Assembly (NCBI RefSeq): GCF_031010195.1
Contig: NZ_JAUAMC010000006.1
Location: forward strand, 62,001 to 126,000
DNA from: Halomonas sp. SpR8
GTDB lineage: Bacteria > Pseudomonadota > Gammaproteobacteria > Pseudomonadales > Halomonadaceae
Length of the DNA: 64,000 nt
Reading direction: 5' to 3'
Part shown: piece after piece, positions 35,339 through 44,365 of the stretch
Position numbering within the stretch: the first letter of the stretch is position 1
Layout: every line of letters begins with the position of its first letter
The notes under the pieces: model-generated
The model's database searches: none
What the model saw: the letters and a program-made list of their open reading frames with translations, nothing else
Told to the model about the DNA's origin: nothing
Program-made: the position numbers and the translations under genes

Positions 35339-36961
35339 CTAGTCTCCCGGCCTTAGCTCTTCCTGTTTGGGTGGGCGGCCTACCTGCACTTCACCGAGCT
35401 CCTCTTGGGAGAGGCCGCGGTACAGTGCGAACATCATGATAAACACCAAAATAAACATCGGCAGGCCGATAACGGTGATGACCTCCTGTAGTGCGGTAAG
35501 CCCGGCCTCGCCTGCTAGCACGATCAGCATGGCGGCCAACATGCCCTCAGAGACACCCCAGAATACCCGCTGGTGCCATGGGCCGGGGTCTTCGCTTCCG
35601 GTACACAGCATATCGACGACCAGCGAGGCGGAGTCTGATGAGGTGGCAAAGAAGATGGCGACGATCACCACCGCCAGGCCCTGAATCAAGGTAGCGGCGG
35701 GGAAGTTCTCAAAAAACGCAAACATGGCGAGCGGAATGCTTTCGGCGACGGCTGCGGATATGGTACCGGCTTGCTCGCCCATGGCTGCCCGGGCACCGGC
35801 TCCAATGCCGTCAATTTCCATCGCCGACCAGCCGAAGATCGCAAACCAGATCAGGGTAAAAATGGAAGGGGCGAACAGCACGCCCAGCACAAACTCGCGA
35901 ATGGTGCGACCGCGAGAAATCCGCGCTACAAAGATGCCGATGAACGGTGACCAAGTGACGGTCCAGGCCCAGTAGAACACCGTCCAACTACCTTGCCACC
36001 CCCAGGCGCCTCCTTCGCTGGAGTAGCGTGCCAGGGTGTCATTCCAGAAAGCCATGGGCAGCAGATTGGTAATATACAGCCCAAAGGTTTCGACAACGGC
36101 GCGTAAAAGGAAAACGGTAGAGCCGGTAAACAGCACGAAAAACAGCAGGCCAACAGCCATGCCGATATTGATATTGGAGAGCAGTTTCACGCCTGAATCC
36201 AGCCCCGCCACGATAGATCCCACGGCGACGGTGGTCAGTACGGCGATGATCAGCACCTTCGTTATGACGGCATCCGGAACACCAAACAGCTCTGTTAGAC
36301 CCGCATTGATTTGTTGGGTGCCCAAACCGATAGAAACCGCCACGCCAAACAGGGTGCCGAGAATGGCAAAGATATCCAGGGTTTTGCCGATGGGGCCGTA
36401 AATGCGATCGCCTAAAAATGGGAAGAATACCGAGCTAAAACGCATCGGCAGTTTGTAACGATAGATAAAGTACGCAAACGCCAGCCCCGGCATAGCGAAA
36501 ATCGCCCAGGTATGCAGCCCCAGGTGGTAGATCGAAAAGCTCATAGCATCGTCAGCGGCGTCTACAGAGAAGGGCTCCACATCTGGCCGCGGGGGAGCTG
36601 CAAAGTGGGAAATCGGCTCGGCGACCCCCCAGAACATCAACACCGTGCCGATACCGCCAGCGAATAGCATGGCGAACCAGGAGGCGTTGGTATACGCCGG
36701 TTTGGCATCATTGCCCCCCAGTCGAATCGACCCAAAACGGCTAATCGCCACCCACAGCAGAAACGCTACCCAGCTTGTTACCCCGAAAATAAAAAACCAG
36801 CCAAGGTTAGTAACGATCCATTGCCGCCCCGCCCCGAAGGCTTCGCCTATGGGGCCCGGCGCAATCAACAGCGCCACTAAAAAAAGGATCATAATCCCAG
36901 CAGAGGTGAAAAATATGGTGGGATCCGTCTTGAGGCCCAGCTTGCGCGCAAGTGCATCCAT
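35339..36961 (-). CDS. BCCT-family betaine/choline/carnitine transporter
   Basis: A protein of 540 residues with 12 membrane segments. The ATG at 36961 is preferred (GGGAGA 7 nt upstream). The family core GSWTVFYWAWTVTWSPFIG, with its tryptophan-rich substrate box, and FATSSDSASLVVDMLC are clear. These sodium- or proton-coupled carriers import compatible solutes. Halophilic bacteria carry several. No regulator is adjacent; which quaternary amine is taken cannot be told. Confidence 0.93.
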   Translation of the reverse strand: MDALARKLGLKTDPTIFFTSAGIMILFLVALLIAPGPIGEAFGAGRQWIVTNLGWFFIFGVTSWVAFLLWVAISRFGSIRLGGNDAKPAYTNASWFAMLFAGGIGTVLMFWGVAEPISHFAAPPRPDVEPFSVDAADDAMSFSIYHLGLHTWAIFAMPGLAFAYFIYRYKLPMRFSSVFFPFLGDRIYGPIGKTLDIFAILGTLFGVAVSIGLGTQQINAGLTELFGVPDAVITKVLIIAVLTTVAVGSIVAGLDSGVKLLSNINIGMAVGLLFFVLFTGSTVFLLRAVVETFGLYITNLLPMAFWNDTLARYSSEGGAWGWQGSWTVFYWAWTVTWSPFIGIFVARISRGRTIREFVLGVLFAPSIFTLIWFAIFGWSAMEIDGIGAGARAAMGEQAGTISAAVAESIPLAMFAFFENFPAATLIQGLAVVIVAIFFATSSDSASLVVDMLCTGSEDPGPWHQRVFWGVSEGMLAAMLIVLAGEAGLTALQEVITVIGLPMFILVFIMMFALYRGLSQEELGEVQVGRPPKQEELRPGD

Positions 36962-37229
36962 CGTTACGTCTCCCGTTGTTTTTTTCACGTCCCGTCTTTA
37001 AACAGCTTCTATAACAACGTAGGAGTTATAGGCCGATTACGCCAAGCTGGGCGCAGACAAATTGAATGCAAATCTTTAGGGGCAGCCTTAGCGGGCAGGG
37101 ATACACTGCAGCTCGGCCAATGCCTGACTGAGCCCTGAATGGAGTAGGGCGAGGACGTAATGGAAAAAGGAGAGTAGCAGTTGGCAGCTGCGGTTTTCTG
37201 CTACGAATATAGCGCTATTTCAGCTTTCT

Positions 37230-38054
37230 TTAGCGCTTGCTATACAAAGAACCTAGCCGAAACAAGGAGCGAGGGCTCGTATCAAGAATGTGCTGGCGAT
37301 CATCAGCATCGCTAATCCAGTGATTGAGCCAACCGTAAGTATCGCGGTAAGTATGTTTATCCTCATGCCGCGTCCACGGCCAGTCGCTGCCCCACACCAA
37401 TTTATCGCGCCCAAGATGATGTAATAGAGCTTGAACATGCGGCTTTAGGTCGGCCACCGGTGAGCGATAGGGGGCCGAGAGCTTCACCCAGGTTCGTTCT
37501 GCCTGCCCGGCCTCAAGTATCAGACGACAGCCTGGGTCTTGCATTGGCACGGCCTCAACGGGTAGGCCAATATGATCGATGACTAACTTCACGCCATGCT
37601 CATGTAACGCTGGAAAAATTTCAGGCAGCCGGTTGCCTTCCAGGTGCAGCTCAAGATGCCAGTCCATGGCTTTAAGATGATCCAGAAAGTCTATCCATTG
37701 AGGATCCTTGAGGTTGGGCAATTCGCTTCGCCCCTCGATGAGATTCCACCTCACCCCCACAATACCAGCAGCATCAAGCGCGGCTATTTCCTTAAGCGTT
37801 GTCTCCTTGGCTAGCTGAACGACGCCACGATATGAGTGATCCAGCTTGGAAAGAATTTCAAGCAGTTGCCGATTGTCATTGCCCAGAAAGCTCGGTTGCA
37901 CCAATACGCCACCGCTTAATTGGCAGCTGACGAGATGTTCTTGCCAATCCACAAGCGGCGCAGGACGGGCGGGGCTGTAGTTTGACCCTTGGACGTTGTT
38001 AACAGGCCCGTAAACATGAGCATGACAATCAAAACCTGCTTTCACTTTTGGCAC
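37230..38054 (-). CDS. amidohydrolase-2 family hydrolase (2-pyrone-4,6-dicarboxylate lactonase-like)
   Basis: A TIM-barrel hydrolase of 274 residues. Metal-binding HxH lies at the N-terminus (FDCHAHVYGP), a His in VIDHIGLP, and the catalytic Asp in WGSDWPWTRHED. It resembles LigI-type lactonases and related aldono- or dicarboxylate-lactone hydrolases. It is divergent from a GntR-TctCBA cluster, so it may act on the tricarboxylate-like compound that this transporter imports (inference). Confidence 0.82.
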   Translation of the reverse strand: MPKVKAGFDCHAHVYGPVNNVQGSNYSPARPAPLVDWQEHLVSCQLSGGVLVQPSFLGNDNRQLLEILSKLDHSYRGVVQLAKETTLKEIAALDAAGIVGVRWNLIEGRSELPNLKDPQWIDFLDHLKAMDWHLELHLEGNRLPEIFPALHEHGVKLVIDHIGLPVEAVPMQDPGCRLILEAGQAERTWVKLSAPYRSPVADLKPHVQALLHHLGRDKLVWGSDWPWTRHEDKHTYRDTYGWLNHWISDADDRQHILDTSPRSLFRLGSLYSKR

Positions 38055-38109
38055 CTCATAACGTTATACCTGGAGATTTCGCATCGGCTAGCTTGTTATA
38101 CATAAGTCT

Positions 38110-38125
38110 AGTTCTCTAGAGAACT
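38110..38125. promoter_or_regulatory. AGTTCTCTAGAGAACT palindrome, probable GntR operator
   Basis: A perfect 16-bp palindrome between the divergent hydrolase and gntR genes, with further CTAG-containing flanks. It is the natural site for the adjacent regulator. Confidence 0.55.
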
Positions 38126-38193
38126 GGTTGACTAGAAGTATACACGGGTCTTCAATGACCTCAAGAAATCAAAGATAACCATTGGGTGACCCT

Positions 38194-38952
38194 ATGCAAT
38201 CCAGATTCACTGCTGATACGGACGGAAGATTACCTCTGTATGCCAAACTCCGCGATCAATTAGGGTCAAGGATCGCCAATGGGGAGTGGAAACCAGGCGA
38301 CATGATTCCCTCGGAGAACCGTTTGGCCGAAGAGTATGGCGTTGCTTTGGCCACCATGCGGATGGCTCTGAAGCAGTTGGTCGATGAGGGGCTGTTGGAT
38401 CGTCGGCGCGGCACTGGCACTTTCGTTAAGCAACCTGCTTTCCGAGCCGACCTGTTTCGCTTCTTCCATGTTCATGACGTGGACGACTCCGATATCCCCG
38501 TCATTCCAGAAAGCCGAATTCTTAACTGCCAGGAAGTCCCCCTTCCTCCTGAGGTACAGAAAGCCTTTGGGGCAGACTCGGCCAGACATTGCATAAAACT
38601 GGAGCGCGTTCGCCTCTGGTCAGGCGAACCGATGCTGTTTGAAGAGGTTTACCTACGCCTGCCCGATTTCGAAGAGCTCTTGTCGCTAAATCTAAAAGCG
38701 GTGGGCCCTTTGTTATATCCCGTATTTCTGGAGAAATTCGGGATTTTAATCTCGTCGGCCACAGACGAGCTTTCGTTCGGGATTGCTACCGAGATCAGTG
38801 CCAAGCAATTGGAACTAGCGCCAGAAGCACCGGTCGCTGTCATCCAGCGCATTGCCCGCAATCCCGCAGGCAGAGTCATCGAGTTTCGCCGCGTACACGG
38901 ACGGCCTGAGCGGTTCCGCTACCGTGTCACCCTCGGCGATCAACCCGCATGA
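38194..38952 (+). CDS. GntR-family regulator, HutC/UTRA type
   Basis: A regulator of 252 residues. The ATG at 38194 is used; a TTG 12 bp upstream is possible. The winged helix at about 10-80 has IPSENRLAEEYGVALATMRMALKQ-type sequence and RRRGTGTFV; a UTRA ligand domain follows (RVRLWSGEPMLFEEVYL). It precedes tctC by 56 bp, likely the first gene of the transporter operon, and probably senses the imported acid. Confidence 0.9.
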   Translation: MQSRFTADTDGRLPLYAKLRDQLGSRIANGEWKPGDMIPSENRLAEEYGVALATMRMALKQLVDEGLLDRRRGTGTFVKQPAFRADLFRFFHVHDVDDSDIPVIPESRILNCQEVPLPPEVQKAFGADSARHCIKLERVRLWSGEPMLFEEVYLRLPDFEELLSLNLKAVGPLLYPVFLEKFGILISSATDELSFGIATEISAKQLELAPEAPVAVIQRIARNPAGRVIEFRRVHGRPERFRYRVTLGDQPA

Positions 38953-39008
38953 GATCACTCCTGATGCACGCCTTAACACCCTGCACTTCCAAAGAAAGGT
39001 ATCTAACA

Positions 39009-39971
39009 ATGAAAACATTACAGCTTACGTCTGTTGTTGCACTGTCAGCGTTGACCGCTATGCTTGTCATGGCTGACGACTATCCGGATCGCCCCATTGA
39101 AATTATCGTACCGGCACCCGCTGGCGGCGGCACTGACAACGTGGCACGCATGCTTAACCAGTACCTTCAGGAGGAGTTGGGAGCGTCACTGGCTGTGCTG
39201 AATGTCGCCGGGGGAGGTGGCGCTATTGGGGTGAACCAGATTGCCCGTGCCAGGCCCGATGGCTACACACTGCTCTCTACCTGGAATAGCCCTATTACCA
39301 CCGTGCCGCACATGCAGCGTGTTCAGTACTCGTACGAAACATTGACCCCCATCACCAGCACTTCTCAGAGTGCCTACACCATGTGTGTAGCCCCAGACTT
39401 CCCAGCTGAAACGGGTGAGGAGTTCCTTGCGGAGCTACAGAGCAGCCCCGGTCAGTACACCTATGGTAACGACGGTGTTGGAGGAACCATGCGCTTGGCG
39501 GCAGAGCGTATTTTCGAAGCCACGGATATTGAAGCACGCCCCATTCCGTTCGGCGGCGCCGGTGAGACGCTGCAAAACTTCCTTGGGGGGCATGTGGACA
39601 TCTACGGTGGCTCTATCACGCCGGTGCTCCCCTATGTAGAGGACGGCAAGGCCAAGTGTCTGCTCGTGACCTCCGCCGACGATAACGAGGCCCTCCCTCA
39701 AGCATCAGGCCTTACGGCACTCGGCCATCCTGAGCTGGAAACCGTATTGTGGCGCATGATGCTGGCACCTGAGGGCATGGATGAGCACCGCGTTAATGTC
39801 ATCGCCGACGCCGTCGAAAGGGCTGTAGAGCATCCCGAGTTCCAAGCGTTCCTGGCTGCTCAAGGTGAAACACTCAACCTTGTCCGTGGTGAAACGCTTC
39901 GTGAGCGTCTGCAACTGGAAACCGAAGCGATTGGCGAGACACTCGACAAGCTTGGTCTTAAGAAAAACTAA
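39009..39971 (+). CDS. tctC: TTT-family solute-binding protein (TctC/Bug), cluster 1
   Basis: A periplasmic receptor of 320 residues. The ATG at 39009 begins a signal peptide (cleavage near VMA-DD). Bug-family features: YPDRPIEIIVPAPAGGGTDN and the GGGGAIGVNQIARARPDGYT ligand loop. It captures carboxylate compounds for the TctAB membrane pair that follows in order. The cognate ligand is unknown; the divergent lactonase-like enzyme hints at a lactone- or pyrone-derived dicarboxylate. Confidence 0.93.
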   Translation: MKTLQLTSVVALSALTAMLVMADDYPDRPIEIIVPAPAGGGTDNVARMLNQYLQEELGASLAVLNVAGGGGAIGVNQIARARPDGYTLLSTWNSPITTVPHMQRVQYSYETLTPITSTSQSAYTMCVAPDFPAETGEEFLAELQSSPGQYTYGNDGVGGTMRLAAERIFEATDIEARPIPFGGAGETLQNFLGGHVDIYGGSITPVLPYVEDGKAKCLLVTSADDNEALPQASGLTALGHPELETVLWRMMLAPEGMDEHRVNVIADAVERAVEHPEFQAFLAAQGETLNLVRGETLRERLQLETEAIGETLDKLGLKKN

Positions 39972-39999
39972 TCCATGCTGACTGGACGGTAATTTGCTC

Positions 40000-40449
40000 A
40001 TGAACTTCAGAGATATTATCTCTGGCGTCGCCTTCCTCATCCTCGGCTGTACGGTGGTCTGGGTGGGGAATGGCTTTGATGCCGGCGCAGCTTACGTACC
40101 TATGGGGGTAGGCATGCTGATGTGCCTTTTCTCACTTCCTTTAATCTTTAAAGGCGTTAGGCAGACGCTGGGAGCAAGTGAATCGAGCAGTATCGCGACC
40201 CCCTTAATTGATCACCCTGGACGGTTTATGGCGACAGTCGCCTGTTGCCTGATCTATTACCTGGCCATGCCAACGGTGGGTTTCTACTCCACTAGCACGC
40301 TGTTCATCATGCTACTGGCGCTGGTGCTCGGTGAAAGGCGCCCCAGCGTGGTTCTAGGTATTACGGTGGGCTTCATCATCCTGTTATATGGGCTGTTTGC
40401 GATCGTGCTGAAACGGCCCTTGCCCGTCGAATTTTTCCTGGTTTCCTAA
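40000..40449 (+). CDS. tctB: TctB-type small membrane subunit, cluster 1
   Basis: A protein of 149 residues with four predicted membrane helices, the small integral subunit of a tripartite tricarboxylate transporter. The ATG at 40000 is chosen; a TTG two codons earlier is an alternative. It stands between tctC and tctA, 15 bp ahead of the latter. Confidence 0.88.
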   Translation: MNFRDIISGVAFLILGCTVVWVGNGFDAGAAYVPMGVGMLMCLFSLPLIFKGVRQTLGASESSSIATPLIDHPGRFMATVACCLIYYLAMPTVGFYSTSTLFIMLLALVLGERRPSVVLGITVGFIILLYGLFAIVLKRPLPVEFFLVS

Positions 40450-40464
40450 ATAGGGTGACACGCT

Positions 40465-41955
40465 ATGTTTGATTCCCTGTTCAACGCTCTCCCCGTAGTC
40501 CTGCAGCTTGGCTCCCTGGTCAGTCTGTTAGTGGGTACGCTGGTGGGCATTTTGATCGGCGCCCTACCGGGGCTCAATCCGGTGATGGCCATCGCTCTTA
40601 TGCTTCCCCTGACCTATGGCTTTGATCCTGTGATCGCTTTAGGGTTGGTAGCAGGTATCTACAATGGCTCGATGTACGGTGGCGCCATTCCGGCCATCTT
40701 ACTAAAAATCCCGGGAACGCCAGCGGCCATCGCGACGACCTTCGATGGTTACCCCATGACACGCAACGGGCAGGGCGGGCTGGCCCTCAAGACGGCGTGC
40801 TGGTCGTCAGCCGTTGGGGGAATTGTCAGCGCCATAGCGCTAATGACGCTAGCTCCTCTGTTGGCACAGGTCACCCTCGCTTTTGGGCCCACCGAGTATT
40901 TTTGGGTGGCCGTGTTTGGTCTGGTAAGCATCGCCGTGTTGGTGGGCAGTGATATCAGCAAGGGCATGCTCAGCGCTCTGTTTGGCATTATCATCGGACT
41001 GGTGGGGGTCGACACCATCAGCGGCATGGAGCGTTACACTTTCGGATCGCTCTACCTCAGCGGTGGGTTCGACCTGATCATTGTGCTGATTGGCCTCTAC
41101 GCGATTCCGCCAGTGCTGGAAATGGCCGAGAAACGCAACGCCACCTACTACGATGAAGGTAGCTTCAAAGTCGATGCGACTGGGAATGCACTGACATTGA
41201 TACGTCAGCACTGGCGCACTTGGACGCGCTCATCGCTGATAGGCGTCAGTGTGGGCATTTTGCCAGGTGCTGGCGGTAACCTAGCAGCCTTGCTGAGTTA
41301 TAACGAAGCGAAGCGCAAGTCCGCTAACCCTGACTCTTTCGGTACTGGCAACCCGGTGGGGGTTGCCGCAGCGGAATCAGGCAACAGTGCCGACAATGCT
41401 TCGGCGATGATTCCTTCCTTAACGCTAGGGATTCCGGGTAATTTAGTCGCTGCACTGGTACTCGGTGCGCTGATGATTCATGGACTCCAGCCCGGACCAC
41501 AACTGTTTACGAAGTCGCCTGATGTGGTCTTCGGCTTTATGTGGCAGATGCTGCTAACAGCGATGCTACTTCTGCTACTGGGCGGCATGGTCGCTACCCG
41601 CCTGTTCGCCCAGGTGTTGCGTATGCCGACCGCCCTGTTGGTTCCCACAACCTTGGTGCTAATGGCGGTGGGGGTGTATACCGTCAAAGGCAACATGACG
41701 GATCTGTATGTCATGTTAGGCTTTGGGCTGCTCGGCTATCTACTCCATCGCCTCGCCTTCCCCCTTGCTCCCGTAGTGCTGGGAGTGCTGTTAGGGCCAA
41801 TGGCGGAACAAAATCTACGCTTGGCAATGCTGCTCTCTCAAGACGACGTGAGCTCCCTATTCGTTCGACCTATCTCGCAGGGAATTATCGCGCTACTGTT
41901 GTTGGTCGTATTTTCACAGGTTTGGAAAAAGCTAAGGAAAGGTCGTCAGGGTTAA
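40465..41955 (+). CDS. tctA: TctA-type large membrane subunit, cluster 1
   Basis: A membrane permease of 496 residues with about 11-12 helices. TctA family motifs: GALPGLNPVMAIALMLPLTY, NGSMYGGAIPAILLKIPGTP with the following TTFDGYPM, and LPGAGGNLAALLSYNEAKR. It uses the proton or sodium gradient to move the substrate delivered by TctC. It ends 41 bp before the attC-like repeat, so the acquired locus sits directly behind this operon. Confidence 0.95.
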   Translation: MFDSLFNALPVVLQLGSLVSLLVGTLVGILIGALPGLNPVMAIALMLPLTYGFDPVIALGLVAGIYNGSMYGGAIPAILLKIPGTPAAIATTFDGYPMTRNGQGGLALKTACWSSAVGGIVSAIALMTLAPLLAQVTLAFGPTEYFWVAVFGLVSIAVLVGSDISKGMLSALFGIIIGLVGVDTISGMERYTFGSLYLSGGFDLIIVLIGLYAIPPVLEMAEKRNATYYDEGSFKVDATGNALTLIRQHWRTWTRSSLIGVSVGILPGAGGNLAALLSYNEAKRKSANPDSFGTGNPVGVAAAESGNSADNASAMIPSLTLGIPGNLVAALVLGALMIHGLQPGPQLFTKSPDVVFGFMWQMLLTAMLLLLLGGMVATRLFAQVLRMPTALLVPTTLVLMAVGVYTVKGNMTDLYVMLGFGLLGYLLHRLAFPLAPVVLGVLLGPMAEQNLRLAMLLSQDDVSSLFVRPISQGIIALLLLVVFSQVWKKLRKGRQG

Positions 41956-41996
41956 TGGTGGATAGCAGTCAGGCGGCATTCCGGTGTGAATGCCGG

Positions 41997-42115
41997 TATC
42001 GGCCAAGAACGGTCTTTTAGGTGTCACTGATATAGCGCTTTAAAGCCGCCAGAATGCGCGGCTTTGTAGTGAAGCCGCAGCGAAAAAGACGTTGCCTTGG
42101 CTGGCCTTGTTAAAT
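41997..42115 (-). repeat. attC-like flanking repeat A, copy 2 (3' end of the GNAT locus)
   Basis: A 119-bp homologue of 2157-2273. Read on the reverse strand it starts ATTTAACAAGGCCAGCC, a perfect RYYYAAC box, 2 bp after the stop of the first GNAT gene. It contains a GCGGCTT/AAGCCGC stem and ends CGTTCTTGGCCGATA, whose CGTTCTTGG can pair with CCAAGGCAACG near the start. The distal GTTRRRY box is degenerate. Confidence 0.72.
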
Positions 42116-42117
42116 TT

Positions 42118-42549
42118 TTATAACGCCATATGCAACAGCGGATAGGCTTTACCCTGCCCATCGACTGGGGAGCGCCCCGTCACTTTAAAACCAATATGCT
42201 GGTAAAAACCTAGCGCCTGCTCATTTTGTTCGTTTACATCGACTTTTGTCGCCCCCTGCTCTTTGAGAGCAGGGGCCGCCAACATTGCACCAATGCCTTT
42301 TCCGCGAACATCAGGTGAAATAAACAACATTTCAATATTACCGTCATGCACGCCGCAGAATCCCTGTATTTCACCATTGCTGTTTTTAGCGCACCTTAAA
42401 TCAACAGCGTCAAAGTACTGCTTCAGAATTAACGGCTTTAATTCTTGTAGATAATCTTCAGCTAAGAAGTCGTGGGTTGCTCTGACCGATGCCTCCCAGA
42501 TTTCTATCAGCTTAAGGTGATCTGCTTTTTCTACGATCTCAATATTCAT
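42118..42549 (-). CDS. GNAT-family N-acetyltransferase (YjaB-like)
   Basis: A protein of 143 residues. The ATG at 42549 is chosen; GTG and TTG starts just upstream are possible. The acetyl-CoA loop is ISPDVRGKGIGAMLAAPAL; N-terminal WEASVRATHDFLAEDY resembles the YjaB/YafP kind of GNAT. The substrate is unknown. It follows an attC-like site and is itself followed by the repeat at 41997-42115, so it looks like a complete integron-type cassette, a common location for GNAT genes. Confidence 0.88.
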   Translation of the reverse strand: MNIEIVEKADHLKLIEIWEASVRATHDFLAEDYLQELKPLILKQYFDAVDLRCAKNSNGEIQGFCGVHDGNIEMLFISPDVRGKGIGAMLAAPALKEQGATKVDVNEQNEQALGFYQHIGFKVTGRSPVDGQGKAYPLLHMAL

Positions 42550-42567
42550 CACTAAACCCAATTGAAA

Positions 42568-42645
42568 GTTTAACGCCCGGAATAAACGGCCGAGTGAAAC
42601 GAGGTCCGGCGATCGCAGGGAGCATATTTGATGGCTTTGTTAAGC
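42568..42645 (-). other. attC-like recombination site between two GNAT genes
   Basis: Read on the reverse strand, the site begins GCTTAAC (RYYYAAC, 42639-42645) and ends GTTAAAC (GTTRRRY, 42568-42574), 78 nt apart. Inner boxes AACAAAGCC and GGGCGTT recall Vibrio VCR sites. The first box contains the stop codon of the upstream GNAT gene, exactly as in integron cassettes. Confidence 0.8.
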
Positions 42646-43080
42646 ATTGAACCGTACCTGATATCCTTGCTTGCTCGCGCTAAAGCCTGCTGACTCGTAG
42701 AAACTATGGGTTGCAGGGTCTTTGGAGCCAGTCATGAGCGCCGCTTTATAGCAACCAGCTTGCTGTGCGAATTCCATTGCATACTCAAGGACAGCTTTTC
42801 CTATACCCTGATTTCGGTGACTCTTGGAAACAATTACGTTTTCTATGATCGCGTATGGGCGGCCACACCAACTCAGGTTTGCGCAAACGTTTACGGTACA
42901 AGTGCCGACCATATCCCTGGTGGAAAAAGCACCGACTACACACCCGCCGCTTTCCAGTATAGCGTTGTAAATGCTGCGCATGTCTTCATCCGATGGCCTT
43001 GGCGAACGAGGTCGATCATATTCATCGATCAGGTCTAGAACGCCTCCAATTTCTTTCTGCTCAACCTGGCGAATATCCAT
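42640..43080 (-). CDS. GNAT-family N-acetyltransferase
   Basis: A protein of 146 residues. The ATG at 43080 is preferred over an in-frame ATG 15 bp upstream (43095) because family proteins start near MDIRQVEQKEIGG. Acetyl-CoA loop: SKSHRNQGIGKAVLEYAM; C-terminal HSFYESAGFSASKQGYQVRF is usual for GNATs. The target is unknown. It is the first gene behind the leader repeat, so would be the most recently inserted, best expressed cassette under an integron model. Confidence 0.88.
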   Translation of the reverse strand: MDIRQVEQKEIGGVLDLIDEYDRPRSPRPSDEDMRSIYNAILESGGCVVGAFSTRDMVGTCTVNVCANLSWCGRPYAIIENVIVSKSHRNQGIGKAVLEYAMEFAQQAGCYKAALMTGSKDPATHSFYESAGFSASKQGYQVRFNA

Positions 43081-43098
43081 AGTGAATCTCTGCATGCC

Positions 43099-43410
43099 CA
43101 ACAGGTATTAGACTGCCCATCTTATGATTGGATGAACTTGGCGGCACGTTCATCCGACAAATGCAGTCTGCGAAATATGATCTAAGTCATTGATATTAAT
43201 GGTTTGTAATTTAAAATAGGCTGTATATCAAAATTTCGCGCGCCTGCTGCATTATTCGGCACTTCAGCTAAGGGGCGTTAGCGGCATTTACACCCAACAT
43301 CGATGCTTTGTCATATTCGTTCGTATACCTGATTATTTTCCCATTAATTTAGACTAGCACAGGCTGCTTAAGTGGGCTGCGGATCAATAGTGGTTTTCCG
43401 CAAGCTGGCT
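43099..43410 (-). repeat. integron-like leader repeat B-C, copy 2
   Basis: Homologous to 4789-5100 over its length, best at 43099-43260 and 43351-43405. It includes a GGATGAAC-N10-GTTCATCC inverted repeat at 43130-43155, only partly kept in copy 1. The junction reads GTTGGGC (43096-43102) on the reverse strand, a perfect GTTRRRY recombination box; homology with copy 1 ends exactly there. A TTGATA-N17-TACAAA promoter reading toward the GNAT genes is possible. No integrase gene is present. Confidence 0.72.
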
Positions 43411-43413
43411 ACC

Positions 43414-44268
43414 TTAACGGCTGTGTCTTTTGATCTGATACATATGGCTATCGGCGTGGCTTAGCAGGGAATCGGCGTCTTTTCCATCTGCGGGGTAACA
43501 GGCCACACCGATACTGCAGGATGGCATGTGCACATCGCCAAATTCAGGGCCCAGCGGCGCGCTGATAACCATCATTATTTGCGCTACCTTTTCCGCAACG
43601 GCATTTGCCGACTTGATATCCGTCAATAGAACCGTGAATTCATCTCCGCCCATCCGGGCCACCGTGTCTGCTTCTCGTACACAGCCTTCCAGCCGTCGTG
43701 CCACCGTGCAGAGTACTCGGTCACCTGCAGCATGCCCATGAACATCATTGATGTCTTTAAAGTCATTAATGTCCAGAAACAGCAACGCCAGGTTGCTCTG
43801 GTAGCGATGGGCCACACTCAGGCCAGAAATCAGCCGATTATAGAATAGCGCTCGGTTGGGCAGTTTTGTCAGTGGATCATGGTGGGCGAGATAGCGTAAT
43901 TCCTCCTCGGCCTGCATAAGCGCCGTGACGTTTCGCGCGACACCGATCCGTACGCCCTCGTCCTCGTACCAGCGGGCAGACCACAGGATATGCACGATAC
44001 CACCGTCCTTGCGGATGTAGCGGTTGCGGAAATCGACGTGGGGCTTGCCGTCCATTACGCGGACAATGGAGTCCCGAGTGGCTGCTAAATCGTCAGGATG
44101 CATGTACTGGGTGATCTGGGTGCCAATCAACTCGCAGGATACATAACCGAGCAGTGACTCACAGGCATCGCTCACAAAGAGGATTTGGTCGTCTACATCG
44201 ACCACGAAGACGGTGTCCAGCATCAGGTGAATCAGCTTAGGGTAGAGCGCTTGCAGGTCAACGGCCAT
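43414..44268 (-). CDS. PAS-GGDEF diguanylate cyclase
   Basis: A protein of 284 residues: a PAS domain (about 8-125, HPDDLAATRDS and the RKDGG-VHI-W core) and a GGDEF domain with intact GGDEF at 207-211 and an RxxD product-inhibition site at 198-201. It should make cyclic di-GMP from two GTP. No membrane helix or signal peptide is seen, so the PAS senses a cytoplasmic cue. It is bracketed by C-type repeats on both sides (43351-43405 and 44366-44430). Confidence 0.92.
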   Translation of the reverse strand: MAVDLQALYPKLIHLMLDTVFVVDVDDQILFVSDACESLLGYVSCELIGTQITQYMHPDDLAATRDSIVRVMDGKPHVDFRNRYIRKDGGIVHILWSARWYEDEGVRIGVARNVTALMQAEEELRYLAHHDPLTKLPNRALFYNRLISGLSVAHRYQSNLALLFLDINDFKDINDVHGHAAGDRVLCTVARRLEGCVREADTVARMGGDEFTVLLTDIKSANAVAEKVAQIMMVISAPLGPEFGDVHMPSCSIGVACYPADGKDADSLLSHADSHMYQIKRHSR

Positions 44269-44365
44269 AGGCGGGAGTCATCCGGTAATAAACACACTGA
44301 AAACGCTGGGAACCCTGTTAGCCAAAAGCACCTGAGATGACGTGCTGAACAATCTTGTTGATTCG

